Shown: positions 1 through 8,503, counted from the first letter of the stretch. The stretch is DNA of 64,000 bases from Acidobacteriota bacterium (GCA_003225555.1 QIAM01000022.1:40578-104577); one strand, 5' to 3'. A program made the numbers and translations. Notes: generated by a model not told the origin, from the sequence alone.

Positions 1-437
1 TTGAACAGCATGGTGCCGGCCTTCAGGGCGGCAGTCATTTCTTCCCGAGTTTTACCCACACCCGAGAAAACTACTTTGTGAGCGGCCTTGCGATCGGCCA
101 TCAGGACACGCTCCAACTCTCCCCCGGAGACCACGTCAAAACCGCAGCCCCGCCTGGCGAGCAGCCGCAGAATGCTTAGGTTGGAGTTCGCTTTCACTGA
201 GTAGCAGATGGTGTGAGGGCTTTCGCGAAATGCGCGGTCAAAAGTCGCATAGCGCTCGCAGATCATGGGCGCGGAGTAAACGTACAGTGGAGTGCCGTAC
301 TTAGCGACAAGCTTGGGCAAGGCAATCTCGTCGCAGTGCAATACAAATTTCCGCTTATGACGGAAAATCCCTTGCTTGCTCTCGCGATAGAGAAATCCGG
401 GCGGACGCCCAGGGAGGCTTTGGATGCGGCGGATCAT
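1..437 (-). CDS. lysA: Diaminopimelate decarboxylase, N-terminal part (runs off the window)
   Basis: Decarboxylates meso-diaminopimelate to lysine, a PLP-dependent cytoplasmic step. About 145 residues are visible, and the reading frame continues past base 1. The N-terminal part has the typical fold-III sequence ending in YSVKANSN, whose Lys binds PLP, followed by the RGCGFDVVSGGE stretch of this family. The ATG at 437-435 overlaps the stop of the upstream phosphatase gene in an ATGA, which supports this start and suggests translational coupling. Arginine decarboxylase-like or carboxynorspermidine enzymes share the fold, but the sequence reads best as LysA. Confidence 0.9.
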   Translation of the reverse strand, partial: MIRRIQSLPGRPPGFLYRESKQGIFRHKRKFVLHCDEIALPKLVAKYGTPLYVYSAPMICERYATFDRAFRESPHTICYSVKANSNLSILRLLARRGCGFDVVSGGELERVLMADRKAAHKVVFSGVGKTREEMTAALKAGTMLF

Positions 438-2227
438 TTCTTTTTGGGAGTGGCCGACGAACCACTCCTCACCCGAATAGCGACGACAGTCTGGTCGTCA
501 AAGGTTTCCATTCCCGCTGAGTGTTCGGCCACCGCTTGAAACAGCGAATCAACCACGCAGTCCGCCGACTTACCGGCACATTCTAAAACGATCTTTTCCA
601 CTCTGCCCCGGCCAAACAATTCTCCATTCCGGTTGCGCGCGTCGAGGATTCCGTCGCTGAAGAACACGAACATATCCCCTGCTTTCATGCGGAATTCGAA
701 CTCGTCGTACTCGGCCTCATCGAACAGGCCCAGCGGCAATCCAGTAGCCTCGATGACCTCATTCTTGCCCTCATGCACGTAGATCGGGCGCGGCAGACCG
801 GAGTTCGACACGGTCAGGGTTCGATGCTCATCGTCCCAAACCGCGTAGATCAGGGACACGAATTGCGCTTCAATCCGCCGCTCGGCCAGCGACAAATTGA
901 CAGCAGAAAGCATCTCGGACGGCCCCGGTTCGATGGGCGCGTGCGAACGAAGAATCCCACTTACCAGTGCCGCATAGATTGCAGCCGGAGCACCCTTGCC
1001 GCTGACATCGCCGATAACCAGGCCGAGCCGGGACATGGAGTAGGGAATGAAATCGTACAGGTCGCCGCCGATAGCCCGCGCCGGAACAAATTTCGCGGCA
1101 ACATCAAGATGGGCGAGCTTCGGGCGAGCCTGCGGCAGCAACCGCATCTGCAGCTCGCGAGCCAACGACAGATCGCGCTCCAGTCGCCGTTCTTGCCGCG
1201 CAATCTGCTCGTAGAGCTGGGCATTCTCAATCGCGATGGCAATCTGTGCCGCCAGCGTCGTGATCGTCCGCTTGTGCTCTTCTGTGAAGAATCCGCGGCG
1301 GGTATGCTCCAGATCAAGCACCCCAATTACTTTGTCTTTGTAGATCAGCGGCACCGCCAGCTCAGATCGCGTCTCCGGATTGGCCGCGACATAGCGCGGA
1401 TCTTTGCTCACATCGGACACCAGCACTGCCTGTTTTGATTCCGCAGCCGCCCCAACCAGTCCACGCCCCAGCGGGATGTCGTTCTTGAGGTGAATACTCT
1501 CATGGAAGCGTAAGGAGAACCGGTGCTGTAACTTTTCGCCAGACGGATCCAACAGCAAAATGCTGAACATCTGATAATCAATCAGCCGCCGCAACAGCTC
1601 CGCAATCCGGCCCAGCAGTTCATCAAGATTGAGGATCGACGAGAGCTCGCGCGCAATCTCGTTCAGCAGCAGAAGAATTCGCGCCTGGCGCGTGGTCCTG
1701 GTATAGAGCTGCGCATTCTCGATGCCAGCCGCCATCCGCGACGCGACGAGGGTCAACAGTCGGCTATGCTCCTCGGTGAAGTAGCCGGGCTCCCGCGCTT
1801 CCAGATCAATCACCCCGATCACGCGGTTCTTGGTGATCAGCGGCACTGCGAGTTCGGAGCGCACGTTCGGGACAGCGGCGATATAGGTTGGATCGTCGGT
1901 AACGTCGTCGACCAGAATCGCCTGCCGCAATTGCGCCGCGCGCCCGGTTACCCCTTCTCCCACCTTGAGCCTTGTCCGTTCAGCAAAGTCGGCCGGATAG
2001 CCTGTCTGAAACCGGAATTTCAGCTCCTGTGTCTTCTCATTCAGGAGGAGAATTGCGAAGATTTCGTAGTCGATAACCTTTCGCACCACCTCTGCCACCC
2101 GCCTCAGGGTAGTGTCGAGGTCCAGGGACGTGGCCAGCACGTCTGCCACATCTAGCAGTAACGGCTCGACAGGCAAAGGCTTTTCCGCCTTGGAAAGAAG
2201 TATTCCCATTGTCTTCGGTAACTCCAT
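434..2227 (-). CDS. GAF-GAF-PP2C (SpoIIE/RsbU-type) serine phosphatase
   Basis: A 597-residue cytoplasmic signalling protein. Two GAF domains (about residues 30-175 and 195-340) are very alike: both contain an SELAVPLI..K..VIGV(I/L)DLE core, which suggests an internal duplication. A short coiled linker then leads into a PP2C/SpoIIE phosphatase domain (about 370-590) with the metal-binding GGDLYDF and GDVSGKG motifs and FFSDGI near the end. Proteins of this kind dephosphorylate anti-anti-sigma factors in partner-switching pathways, with the GAF domains sensing a ligand. No STAS or RsbW partner is visible nearby. It lies between hpt and lysA, 32 bases after hpt and overlapping lysA by 4 bases. 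The start could also be the ATG six codons in. Confidence 0.9.
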   Translation of the reverse strand: MELPKTMGILLSKAEKPLPVEPLLLDVADVLATSLDLDTTLRRVAEVVRKVIDYEIFAILLLNEKTQELKFRFQTGYPADFAERTRLKVGEGVTGRAAQLRQAILVDDVTDDPTYIAAVPNVRSELAVPLITKNRVIGVIDLEAREPGYFTEEHSRLLTLVASRMAAGIENAQLYTRTTRQARILLLLNEIARELSSILNLDELLGRIAELLRRLIDYQMFSILLLDPSGEKLQHRFSLRFHESIHLKNDIPLGRGLVGAAAESKQAVLVSDVSKDPRYVAANPETRSELAVPLIYKDKVIGVLDLEHTRRGFFTEEHKRTITTLAAQIAIAIENAQLYEQIARQERRLERDLSLARELQMRLLPQARPKLAHLDVAAKFVPARAIGGDLYDFIPYSMSRLGLVIGDVSGKGAPAAIYAALVSGILRSHAPIEPGPSEMLSAVNLSLAERRIEAQFVSLIYAVWDDEHRTLTVSNSGLPRPIYVHEGKNEVIEATGLPLGLFDEAEYDEFEFRMKAGDMFVFFSDGILDARNRNGELFGRGRVEKIVLECAGKSADCVVDSLFQAVAEHSAGMETFDDQTVVAIRVRSGSSATPKKK

Positions 2228-2259
2228 GATAGCAGCCGCGGATAAACGTCTGTATTTGG

Positions 2260-2811
2260 TTACTCGCGGGGCACAACACAGATATCGGCGAGATTCCGGT
2301 AGCGTTCTGCGTAATCGAGGCCGTAGCCGACCACAAACTCATCGGGAATCTTGAAGCCCACATAATCGCCTTCCAGCGGCAGCTTGCGCCGAGAAGGCTT
2401 GTCGAGCAGGGCAGCAATTTTCAGGGTACGCGGCTGGCGTGCCATCAACAGCTTTTTCAGATAGGTCAGCGTCAGGCCGGTGTCCAGGATGTCTTCGACG
2501 ACAATGACATTCTTGTCCTTCATGGACTGATCCACGTCTTTCGTCAGCCGAACCTCGCCAGTCGAATCCCAGCCGCTCTTGAGCTCCTGGTGAGGACTGG
2601 GTCGATTCCCATAACTCGAAACTCCGATGAAGTCGAAGGTGGAATCGAGTTTGACTTGCCGCGCCAGATCAGAGAGAAAGATCGCCGCTCCCTTCAACAC
2701 GCCCACGAAGATCACGGACTGTCCGGCGAAATCACGCGTGATGTCGGCACCCAACTCAGAAACGCGTTTTGCAATCTCGGCGCGAGTGATAAGCACCTTC
2801 AAATCGGCCAT
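2260..2811 (-). CDS. hpt: Hypoxanthine phosphoribosyltransferase
   Basis: Purine salvage enzyme that makes IMP or GMP from hypoxanthine or guanine and PRPP. At 183 residues it has the normal family length. The PRPP-binding loop VIVVEDILDTGLTL is present around residues 100-115, along with the N-terminal FVGVLKGA motif and the C-terminal VGYGLDYAERYRNL signature. It is the first gene of an apparent minus-strand run hpt, GAF-PP2C phosphatase, lysA. In many bacteria hpt lies beside tilS and ftsH, so this arrangement is a local one. Confidence 0.95.
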   Translation of the reverse strand: MADLKVLITRAEIAKRVSELGADITRDFAGQSVIFVGVLKGAAIFLSDLARQVKLDSTFDFIGVSSYGNRPSPHQELKSGWDSTGEVRLTKDVDQSMKDKNVIVVEDILDTGLTLTYLKKLLMARQPRTLKIAALLDKPSRRKLPLEGDYVGFKIPDEFVVGYGLDYAERYRNLADICVVPRE

Positions 2812-2846
2812 GGCGTTTCATATTAAACTAGCGGAGGGAAAAACGA

Positions 2847-2960
2847 GCACTCAGCAGTCAGCACTCAGCCGTCAGCACTCTGCATTCAGCTAACGTTCTC
2901 GAGCAAAACTGCAGGAATCCGTCAGGCCTGAATGCTGACTGCTGAGTGCTGACGGCTAGC
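2847..2960. repeat. Inverted repeat of CAGTCAGCACTCAG-type units between divergent genes
   Basis: The gap between hpt and the metallo-hydrolase holds a left arm (about 2847-2890) built of repeated GTCAGCACTC and CTCAGC units. A right arm (about 2930-2960) carries the reverse complement (TGACTGCTGAGTGCTGACGG). The arms can pair into an imperfect stem with about 40 bases between them. The composition is unlike a terminator with a T-run. It looks like a dispersed intergenic repeat rather than a coding remnant. Confidence 0.6.
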
Positions 2961-2979
2961 AGCCAGGAGCTAAACTCGC

Positions 2980-3684
2980 ATGAACCTGAACGGAATCAAA
3001 CTTACCTGGTTAGGTCACGCAACTTTCCGCGTTGAGACTCCCGGCAGCAAGATTGTCATAATCGATCCGTGGGTCATGGGCAACCCGAAGTGCCCGGAAT
3101 CTGAAAAGAAAGTGAAGAAGGTCGATATTCTGCTCTGCACTCACGGGCACTTCGACCATATCGGCGACGCGGTTGAGATTGCGAAGCAACACAATCCGGC
3201 GGTGGTGGCAATACCGGAACTGTGCCACTGGCTCGGCAGCAAGGGCGTCAAGCAGTTAGCGGAGATGAATAAGGGAGGCACGCAAACGGTTGGCGACATC
3301 AAGGTGACTATGGTACATGCCGTGCACTCCTGCGGCATCACCGATGGGGATCAGATCGTCTACGGCGGCGAGGCCTGTGGCTACGTCATCGAATTCTCTA
3401 ATGGCGTGAAGATTTATCATGCGGGCGATACCAACGTTTTCTCAGACATGCAGATCATCCGTGATCTATACGCGCCTGAAATCGCTCTGCTACCCATCGG
3501 CGATCACTACACCATGAGTCCCCGAGAAGCTGCTTATGCCTGTAATCTGCTCCAGCCGAAAACTGTGATCCCCATGCACTTCGGCACGTTTCCAGTCTTA
3601 AAGGGAACGCCGGCTGAGTTGCAGAAACTGGTGCCCGGCGTCGAAGTTCTTGAACTCAAACCCGGCGTGACGATCGGAACTTAG
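2980..3684 (+). CDS. UlaG-like metallo-beta-lactamase-fold hydrolase (UPF0173 type)
   Basis: A 234-residue metal-dependent hydrolase of the metallo-beta-lactamase superfamily. It shows the opening ITWLGHA-type motif (KLTWLGHATF), the metal-binding THGHFDHIGD (residues about 50-60), the downstream HAGDTNVFSDM metal ligand region, and PIGDHYTMSP followed by MHFGTFP. This pattern matches UPF0173/UlaG-like proteins. Family members act on phosphoester or lactone substrates, and the real substrate here is unknown. It is followed after 37 bases by the methyltransferase gene on the same strand. Confidence 0.88.
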   Translation: MNLNGIKLTWLGHATFRVETPGSKIVIIDPWVMGNPKCPESEKKVKKVDILLCTHGHFDHIGDAVEIAKQHNPAVVAIPELCHWLGSKGVKQLAEMNKGGTQTVGDIKVTMVHAVHSCGITDGDQIVYGGEACGYVIEFSNGVKIYHAGDTNVFSDMQIIRDLYAPEIALLPIGDHYTMSPREAAYACNLLQPKTVIPMHFGTFPVLKGTPAELQKLVPGVEVLELKPGVTIGT

Positions 3685-3721
3685 GAATCGGAAATCTACA
3701 ATCGAAAATCCTGGAGGGTAA

Positions 3722-4399
3722 GTGGCCAGAAACAAAGCAAGAGAGACCAAGCCCAGTTGGAGACACTTCGACTATGTGACCGCAGGACCCATAGACGACT
3801 ATCTCTACTCGATGCTGCCAAAGCGCGACCTGGTATTGACGGAGATGGAAGACTACGCCTCCGACCACAGCATTCCCATTGTCGGACCGGCGGTAGCACG
3901 CATTCTGCAGCAACTCGCGCTGATGATCAATGCCAAGACGGTCTTCGAACTGGGCTCGGCAATTGGCTACTCGACCATCTGGTGGGCACAAGCGGTTGGA
4001 GACAAGGGCCGAGCGATCTATACCGACGGTGATTCCAAGAACGCAGAGCGTGCGCGGCGCTATTTTGATCGCGCCGGAGTGACGAGTCGGATCGAGATTC
4101 ACGTGGGCGATGCCCTGGAATACCTTTCCGAGCAGAAGCACGAGTTCGACATCATCTTCAACGACGTCGACAAGGAAGATTATCCTCGCGTGTTGCGTCT
4201 GGTCGCGCCTCGCCTGCGAAAGGGCGGCCTGTTCATTACCGATAACGTTCTGTGGAGCGGCCGCGTGGCCGAGAAGAATCCCTCCGACACTCAAACCAAG
4301 GCGATCCTGGAATTCAACCGGCTGCTGTGCGCGTCGCCGGATTTCTACACGACCATTCTTCCGATTCGCGACGGCCTCGCCGTCGCGTTGAAGAAGTGA
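3722..4399 (+). CDS. SAM-dependent O-methyltransferase (class I, caffeoyl-CoA type)
   Basis: A 225-residue cytoplasmic methyltransferase. The SAM-binding motif I is VFELGSAIGYSTIWWA, followed by IYTDGDSKN (acidic loop binding the ribose) and the metal-linked IIFNDVDKEDYP and FITDNVLWSGRV motifs seen in Mg-dependent O-methyltransferases. The chosen start is GTG at 3722, preceded by a GGAGGG ribosome-binding site at about 3712-3717. It probably shares a transcript with the upstream metallo-hydrolase. The methyl acceptor cannot be read from the sequence. Confidence 0.88.
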   Translation: MARNKARETKPSWRHFDYVTAGPIDDYLYSMLPKRDLVLTEMEDYASDHSIPIVGPAVARILQQLALMINAKTVFELGSAIGYSTIWWAQAVGDKGRAIYTDGDSKNAERARRYFDRAGVTSRIEIHVGDALEYLSEQKHEFDIIFNDVDKEDYPRVLRLVAPRLRKGGLFITDNVLWSGRVAEKNPSDTQTKAILEFNRLLCASPDFYTTILPIRDGLAVALKK

Positions 4400-4405
4400 T
4401 CCTGG

Positions 4406-6661
4406 TCAATTCGGCAGCAGCCCGTACACATCGATCTCCGCACGCGTGCTGAGGTAGACCTTGCCGTTGGCGATGGTCGGCGGCACGAACTTCACCGCGT
4501 TGCCTGCCTGATCCCGGTGGTTCGACGCCATCGAACTGTTCCAGTATTCGGTCGCCAAATCCGCCGCATTGTAAGCATGCAGTACGGCGGGTCCCAGGCT
4601 GGGGGCAGGGACGCCATATTGACTCGCATCAACAGCCCAGACAATTCCATTTGCGGAACCGTGCGCGGAGACTGAAGGCGACGCACCGGGAAAGTTGTAA
4701 GCCTGACTCGACTGAGATGAAGCGGTCGTGTTGAACAGGCCCGCGGTCGGGTTGAACGAGAAGAGTTTCAAACGATCGCCGGCGCCCGCGAAGTACAGAC
4801 CGTTTTGCCAGAATGCTGGCGCGCCCCAGAATCCACTCCCCGTCGCGAAGAAATACTGCACGATCTGGTTGTTGTTGAGGGGCTGGAACCCTCCCATGTT
4901 GTCGCGGTCCAACAAGTAGACAACTCCCTCTTTGCCCAACTGGGCCAGCAGATGCGTCGGCGCGGAGCTCTGGTCCGGCAGCAGCACTACGGCGCCCGAG
5001 CCCAGATCAGTGTCGAATTGCGCGAGCGTACTCTGGTCAAACGGCGCAAACCAACCCACTGGGTTCAGATTCACACCATTAAACGTTGAGCCCACGAATG
5101 GGTGAAGCCGCAGAATGCTGTCCCCATAATCATGGCTAGGCGGCGGAGGAGCTTCATCGAATACGCCGTTTCCGGTCGAGAAATAAACGTCTCCTCCGCT
5201 GTCCACCGCGGGAGCGCCGCCTCCCGCCCAGATGCCGCCGTCGGGGCCACTCACTCCGTTCGGCGTCGTGTTGAACACAGCAACTTGCAGCTGGACATTT
5301 GAGGCGCTGTAGCTGATCAACCAGCCGTTGTACGGTCCCCGGTCCTCGTGTGCGGCCCACGCGACATACACCCTCCCGCCCGCCAGGACGAGACCCGCTC
5401 TTTGGTGCTGCAGTCCGGTATTGAAAGAGATGATTCCCCCCAACGAGCCGTCGCCGATCCCGGGTACCGACGCCGCAATCAATACGGGTGCGTTGAATGT
5501 CTCGTTTCCAGTCGCCAACTCCAGTGCATGGAGCCGCTGATAGAACGTGGCCGTGGCGGTGTTCTCCGATTTGCTGACTACATAAATTGTGCTGGTTGCG
5601 GAATCGATCACCGGAGTGCCCGTCACGCCGATTTCCGGCTGGATATCCTGATAGCCAAACCCTACGTTCTGCCAAGGCACCGGCCCTTCCCCGGCAGCGC
5701 CGCCGTGGAGCGTGTCCAGCAAGTTCACCTTCCAATACTTCACGCAGGGATTCGCGTCGGCATCGAAGGCGTAGAGGCTGTCGTGTTGTGTGGCTACGAA
5801 GATCACGTTGTGTGTCCCGCCACCGATGCTTAATCCCGGCACCCACAACGGCTGCGTGTAAACCGCGCCATCCACCGGGCAAGAAAACAGCTTTCCGAAA
5901 GTGCTCGGAGTTACGGTCGATGACGTCAGCGCGTACTCCTGCAGATTCGAAGCATCCCGAGACAAATTGTTGTGATAGGTGAAGACGCCGGCAAGATCGG
6001 TTACTACGACACTCGCTGAGCCGGATGCCGTGGATAGAGCTATGCTTGTCGCAGTCACCGTATGTGTACCAGCCGTCGCAGGCGGCGTGTAGAGGCCACT
6101 TCCATTCACGGTTCCAATTGCTGCGTTGCCGTTCGCTATGCTATCCACGCTCCAAGTGACGCCAGGATTCCCCATGTTTCCCGTGACTGTGGCGGTGAAC
6201 TGCTGCGCCTGGCTGGTTGCGACCACGGCGGCGCGTTTCGGCAACACACTCACCGTAACGCTAGGAGTGGCTACCGTGAGGTTGATGTTTGCAGTCTTCG
6301 ACAATGTTCCCGAGGCGCCTGTGGCGGTCACGGTAGCATTTCCAAGGCTGGCCGTACCGCTAGCCGTCAGGGTCAATGTGCTGGTGGTGGCCGTGCTCGG
6401 AGGATTGAACGACGCGGTTACACCGTTAGGTAGTCCCGACGCTGACAGGCTGACGTTGCCGTTGAAGCCGTCATGCCCGACTACCGTGATCGCGCTGGTA
6501 GCAGTGCCACCGAGGCCGATGCTCGAGGTCGAGGGTGATGCAGACAGGGTGAAGCTCGGTGGCGGAGGAGGAGGCATACTCCCGCTGCCTCCGCATCCCG
6601 CTAAACTCAGGGCTGCTATGACCGCAATCCATACACTACAAGGACCAGCCCTTCTTTCCAT
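4406..6661 (-). CDS. Secreted Ig-like/PQQ-like repeat lipoprotein
   Basis: About 751 residues from the ATG at 6661, which has a GAGG ribosome-binding site upstream; longer forms need a TTG. The N-terminus is a lipoprotein signal with Cys23 in LSLAGC, then a poly-proline linker. Two Ig-like Ser/Thr-rich modules follow (about 40-220). The C-terminal 500 residues begin with YHNNLSRDASN and STFGKLFSCPVDGAVYTQPLW and contain VFVATQHDSLYAFDAD, typical of PQQ-like beta-propeller proteins. The same C-terminal domain ends the 1603-residue protein at 50213-55024. It is probably attached to the outer membrane or exposed at the surface; the ligand is unknown. Confidence 0.82.
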   Translation of the reverse strand: MERRAGPCSVWIAVIAALSLAGCGGSGSMPPPPPPSFTLSASPSTSSIGLGGTATSAITVVGHDGFNGNVSLSASGLPNGVTASFNPPSTATTSTLTLTASGTASLGNATVTATGASGTLSKTANINLTVATPSVTVSVLPKRAAVVATSQAQQFTATVTGNMGNPGVTWSVDSIANGNAAIGTVNGSGLYTPPATAGTHTVTATSIALSTASGSASVVVTDLAGVFTYHNNLSRDASNLQEYALTSSTVTPSTFGKLFSCPVDGAVYTQPLWVPGLSIGGGTHNVIFVATQHDSLYAFDADANPCVKYWKVNLLDTLHGGAAGEGPVPWQNVGFGYQDIQPEIGVTGTPVIDSATSTIYVVSKSENTATATFYQRLHALELATGNETFNAPVLIAASVPGIGDGSLGGIISFNTGLQHQRAGLVLAGGRVYVAWAAHEDRGPYNGWLISYSASNVQLQVAVFNTTPNGVSGPDGGIWAGGGAPAVDSGGDVYFSTGNGVFDEAPPPPSHDYGDSILRLHPFVGSTFNGVNLNPVGWFAPFDQSTLAQFDTDLGSGAVVLLPDQSSAPTHLLAQLGKEGVVYLLDRDNMGGFQPLNNNQIVQYFFATGSGFWGAPAFWQNGLYFAGAGDRLKLFSFNPTAGLFNTTASSQSSQAYNFPGASPSVSAHGSANGIVWAVDASQYGVPAPSLGPAVLHAYNAADLATEYWNSSMASNHRDQAGNAVKFVPPTIANGKVYLSTRAEIDVYGLLPN

Positions 6662-6785
6662 GCGCCACACCTCGCGACCAACTTTGAATGAAGAATGCAA
6701 ACGACTATGAACGCGGCGGCACGGCTAGGTGCGGAACGCCGTCGTCGATCCTGTGTGGAATCTTCCCCAATCTACCCGCGCCAGG

Positions 6786-7568
6786 TCAGATGGACTTTAC
6801 TGGGATCGCCATCAAATCTTCCACCAAGCCAACTTCCTTCTGAATAAAAGGCTCGGCGTAGGTCACTCCGCCGAACATCCCATAGAATCGCGCCATCGAC
6901 TCCACCCGCGCAAGTATTTCGTCGTGTGCCGGGAAGAGATCCTTGCCAGCCTCTTGATCGCTGAACTGCGATTTGTAGGCCATGATGGAAGCAAACTTCC
7001 TCTTGAACTGGTCGCCGATATCGACTACGAAAGTAGGCCGAATATCGTAGTACAACGTGGCATAAATGATCTTGAACGGCCGATGAGGTGGAATCGAGTG
7101 GCCATCACTGGAAGTGGGATGGGTGTGGGTGATGGCTGACGACTGGTGGCTCAGAGCCAGCTTTCCCAGTCCTGCAAGAAAACAGGCCTCGTATCCCAGC
7201 ACGGACGCCGTGTAGTGATCAGGATGCCGCCCCTTCCAGTAAGGCAGAATGACCACACGCGGGCGCGTCTCGCGAATCACGCTGGCCACCCTAAGCCGAT
7301 TTTCCCAAGTGTTCTCCACGCGGCCATCGGGAATGTCGAGCGCGCGCCGCCAACTGACGCCCAGAATCTTGGCTGCGTCGGTTGCCTCGCGGGCGCGGTC
7401 TTCGGCCGTGCCCCGCGTGCCCATCTCTCCTTGGGTCAGGTCGAGGATGCCTGTGCGTTGCCCGAGATGTGCGGCCTTCAAGAGCGTGCCACCACAAGTC
7501 TGCTCCACGTCGTCGCGGTGGGCGGCGATGGCAAGGATGTCGAGGGTCGCAGCGGGAAGGGAAGACAT
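6786..7568 (-). CDS. bshB1: Bacillithiol biosynthesis deacetylase BshB1 (PIG-L/LmbE family)
   Basis: A 260-residue zinc-dependent deacetylase expected to act on GlcNAc-malate in the second step of bacillithiol synthesis. It shows the family's AAHRDDVEQTCGG motif (zinc ligands and catalytic Asp), LDLTQGEMGTRGT, and the HPDHYTAS zinc-ligand motif. The arrangement TQGEMGTRG with YWKGRHPDH matches BshB1 better than generic LmbE proteins. The ATG follows the stop of the DUF190 gene by one base, so it appears translated with crcB and DUF190 on the fluoride-riboswitch transcript. The start of bshA lies at the other end of the window (63893). Confidence 0.88.
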   Translation of the reverse strand: MSSLPAATLDILAIAAHRDDVEQTCGGTLLKAAHLGQRTGILDLTQGEMGTRGTAEDRAREATDAAKILGVSWRRALDIPDGRVENTWENRLRVASVIRETRPRVVILPYWKGRHPDHYTASVLGYEACFLAGLGKLALSHQSSAITHTHPTSSDGHSIPPHRPFKIIYATLYYDIRPTFVVDIGDQFKRKFASIMAYKSQFSDQEAGKDLFPAHDEILARVESMARFYGMFGGVTYAEPFIQKEVGLVEDLMAIPVKSI

Positions 7569-7569
7569 A

Positions 7570-7899
7570 TCAGTCGAGATTACCCTGCTCCAGCACGACG
7601 TTTTCGCGCACGATCAGCCGGTGCGCCGCCATCTCTTTCAACATGGGCAAGACGCGATTTACATGCTCGTCGGTATCGACAAAGACGATGATCACGGGCA
7701 GCTTGCCCCCGGCTTCAACCAGATGTGCGGTCTCCACACGATGGCGGCCGAGAAATCCTGCCACGGCATGCGTAGCGGTTGCAGCGTAGACATTCTCACT
7801 TCGCAGGTAGTTGAGGATTTCCACATGCAGTGGCCGGTGATGCCACTGATCGCCTTCATTCAAATACACGGTGACCTGCACTGCCATCGCGCCCGCCAT
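7570..7899 (-). CDS. DUF190 (UPF0166) protein of the fluoride operon
   Basis: A protein of about 109 residues, small and PII-like in appearance, with the family sequence VTVYLNEGD.W...PLH.EIL.YLR..NV.GAT and a C-terminal PVIIVFVDTDEHVN. DUF190 genes are common neighbours of crcB; their molecular role is not established. The start at 7899 lies two bases below the crcB stop, and the stop lies one base above the bshB1 ATG, so the three genes are tightly coupled. A longer reading frame inside crcB exists, but the coupled start is preferred. Confidence 0.87.
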   Translation of the reverse strand: MAGAMAVQVTVYLNEGDQWHHRPLHVEILNYLRSENVYAATATHAVAGFLGRHRVETAHLVEAGGKLPVIIVFVDTDEHVNRVLPMLKEMAAHRLIVRENVVLEQGNLD

Positions 7900-7900
7900 T

Positions 7901-8275
7901 CTACAGTACCCGCGCCAGCGCCATCCCCCCGAGCACGGCACCGAGACACAGAATGTTGTTCGTGAGGATGTTGGCTAACATCAAGCTCCACTGGCCCTGT
8001 TCGAAGTAGGCCATCGTTTCAAAGGCGTAGCTGGAGAATGTGGTGAACGAGCCACAAAAACCAACCACAACCAGCAACCGCCAGCGCGGATCGACCAGCG
8101 CGCGCTGCGTCGTCCAGATTAGGGAAAAGCCCACGATGAAGCTGCCAACGACGTTGATCAACAGTGTCCCGTAGGGGAAGACTGGCCCAAACTGTTTGGC
8201 GGCAAGGCGGCTCAGCAGGTAACGCAGGTTGGCGCCGGCGACGGCGGCTAGGGAGATAGCGAGGAAGTCTTTCAC
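7901..8275 (-). CDS. crcB: Fluoride ion exporter CrcB/Fluc
   Basis: A 124-residue inner-membrane protein with four predicted membrane segments, the normal length for a Fluc monomer, which works as an antiparallel dimer. It has the conserved GANLRYLLSR N-terminus, YGTLLINVVGSFIVGF, and the fluoride-pathway motif GFCGSFTTFSSYAFE (about residues 72-86). The start is GTG at 8275. A GGAG ribosome-binding site at 8288-8285 (minus strand) is embedded in the riboswitch expression platform. It is the first gene of crcB-DUF190-bshB1 and is regulated by the upstream fluoride riboswitch. Confidence 0.95.
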   Translation of the reverse strand: MKDFLAISLAAVAGANLRYLLSRLAAKQFGPVFPYGTLLINVVGSFIVGFSLIWTTQRALVDPRWRLLVVVGFCGSFTTFSSYAFETMAYFEQGQWSLMLANILTNNILCLGAVLGGMALARVL

Positions 8276-8284
8276 GATGAAGCT

Positions 8285-8366
8285 CTCCTACAAAACAACT
8301 CAAATTCTGTAGGAGTTATCAGCGCAGACCAAGAGACCTGACGCGGTTATGGCGAACTCCATCGCC
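8285..8366 (-). promoter_or_regulatory. Fluoride riboswitch (crcB motif) with translational expression platform
   Basis: Read on the minus strand, the leader begins with GGCGATGGAGTTCGCC (8366-8351), forming the conserved P1 stem. It continues through a second stem and ends with CTGATAACTCCTACAG (about 8322-8307), the conserved 3' part of the crcB RNA motif. GGAG in the first loop can pair with CTCC in the 3' part to form the ligand-stabilised pseudoknot. The same CTCCTACA (8315-8308) is fully complementary to TGTAGGAG (8292-8285), which contains the crcB ribosome-binding site. Fluoride binding should therefore free the site. No T-run follows the helix, which argues against transcription termination. 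Confidence 0.93.
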
Positions 8367-8370
8367 GTGA

Positions 8371-8425
8371 AGCTATCAAACCAAAAAGCTATTAAACCAC
8401 AAAGGGCACGCAGGTCCACGAAGGA
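8371..8425. repeat. Short intergenic repeat
   Basis: Two near-identical AGCTAT(C/T)AAACCA units are followed by a CCACAAAGGGCACGCAGG-like string. Strings of this kind occur between genes in many bacterial genomes as degenerate repeats. It lies between the divergent riboswitch transcript and the GH30 gene, so promoters for both must lie within or beside it. Confidence 0.4.
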
Positions 8426-8503
8426 TGCTCGGAATCTGATTAATGAGCGGAGCGCTTGCGGAACATCCTTCAACCTGTTAACAAGGAGGCTGCCGAGAAG
8501 ATC

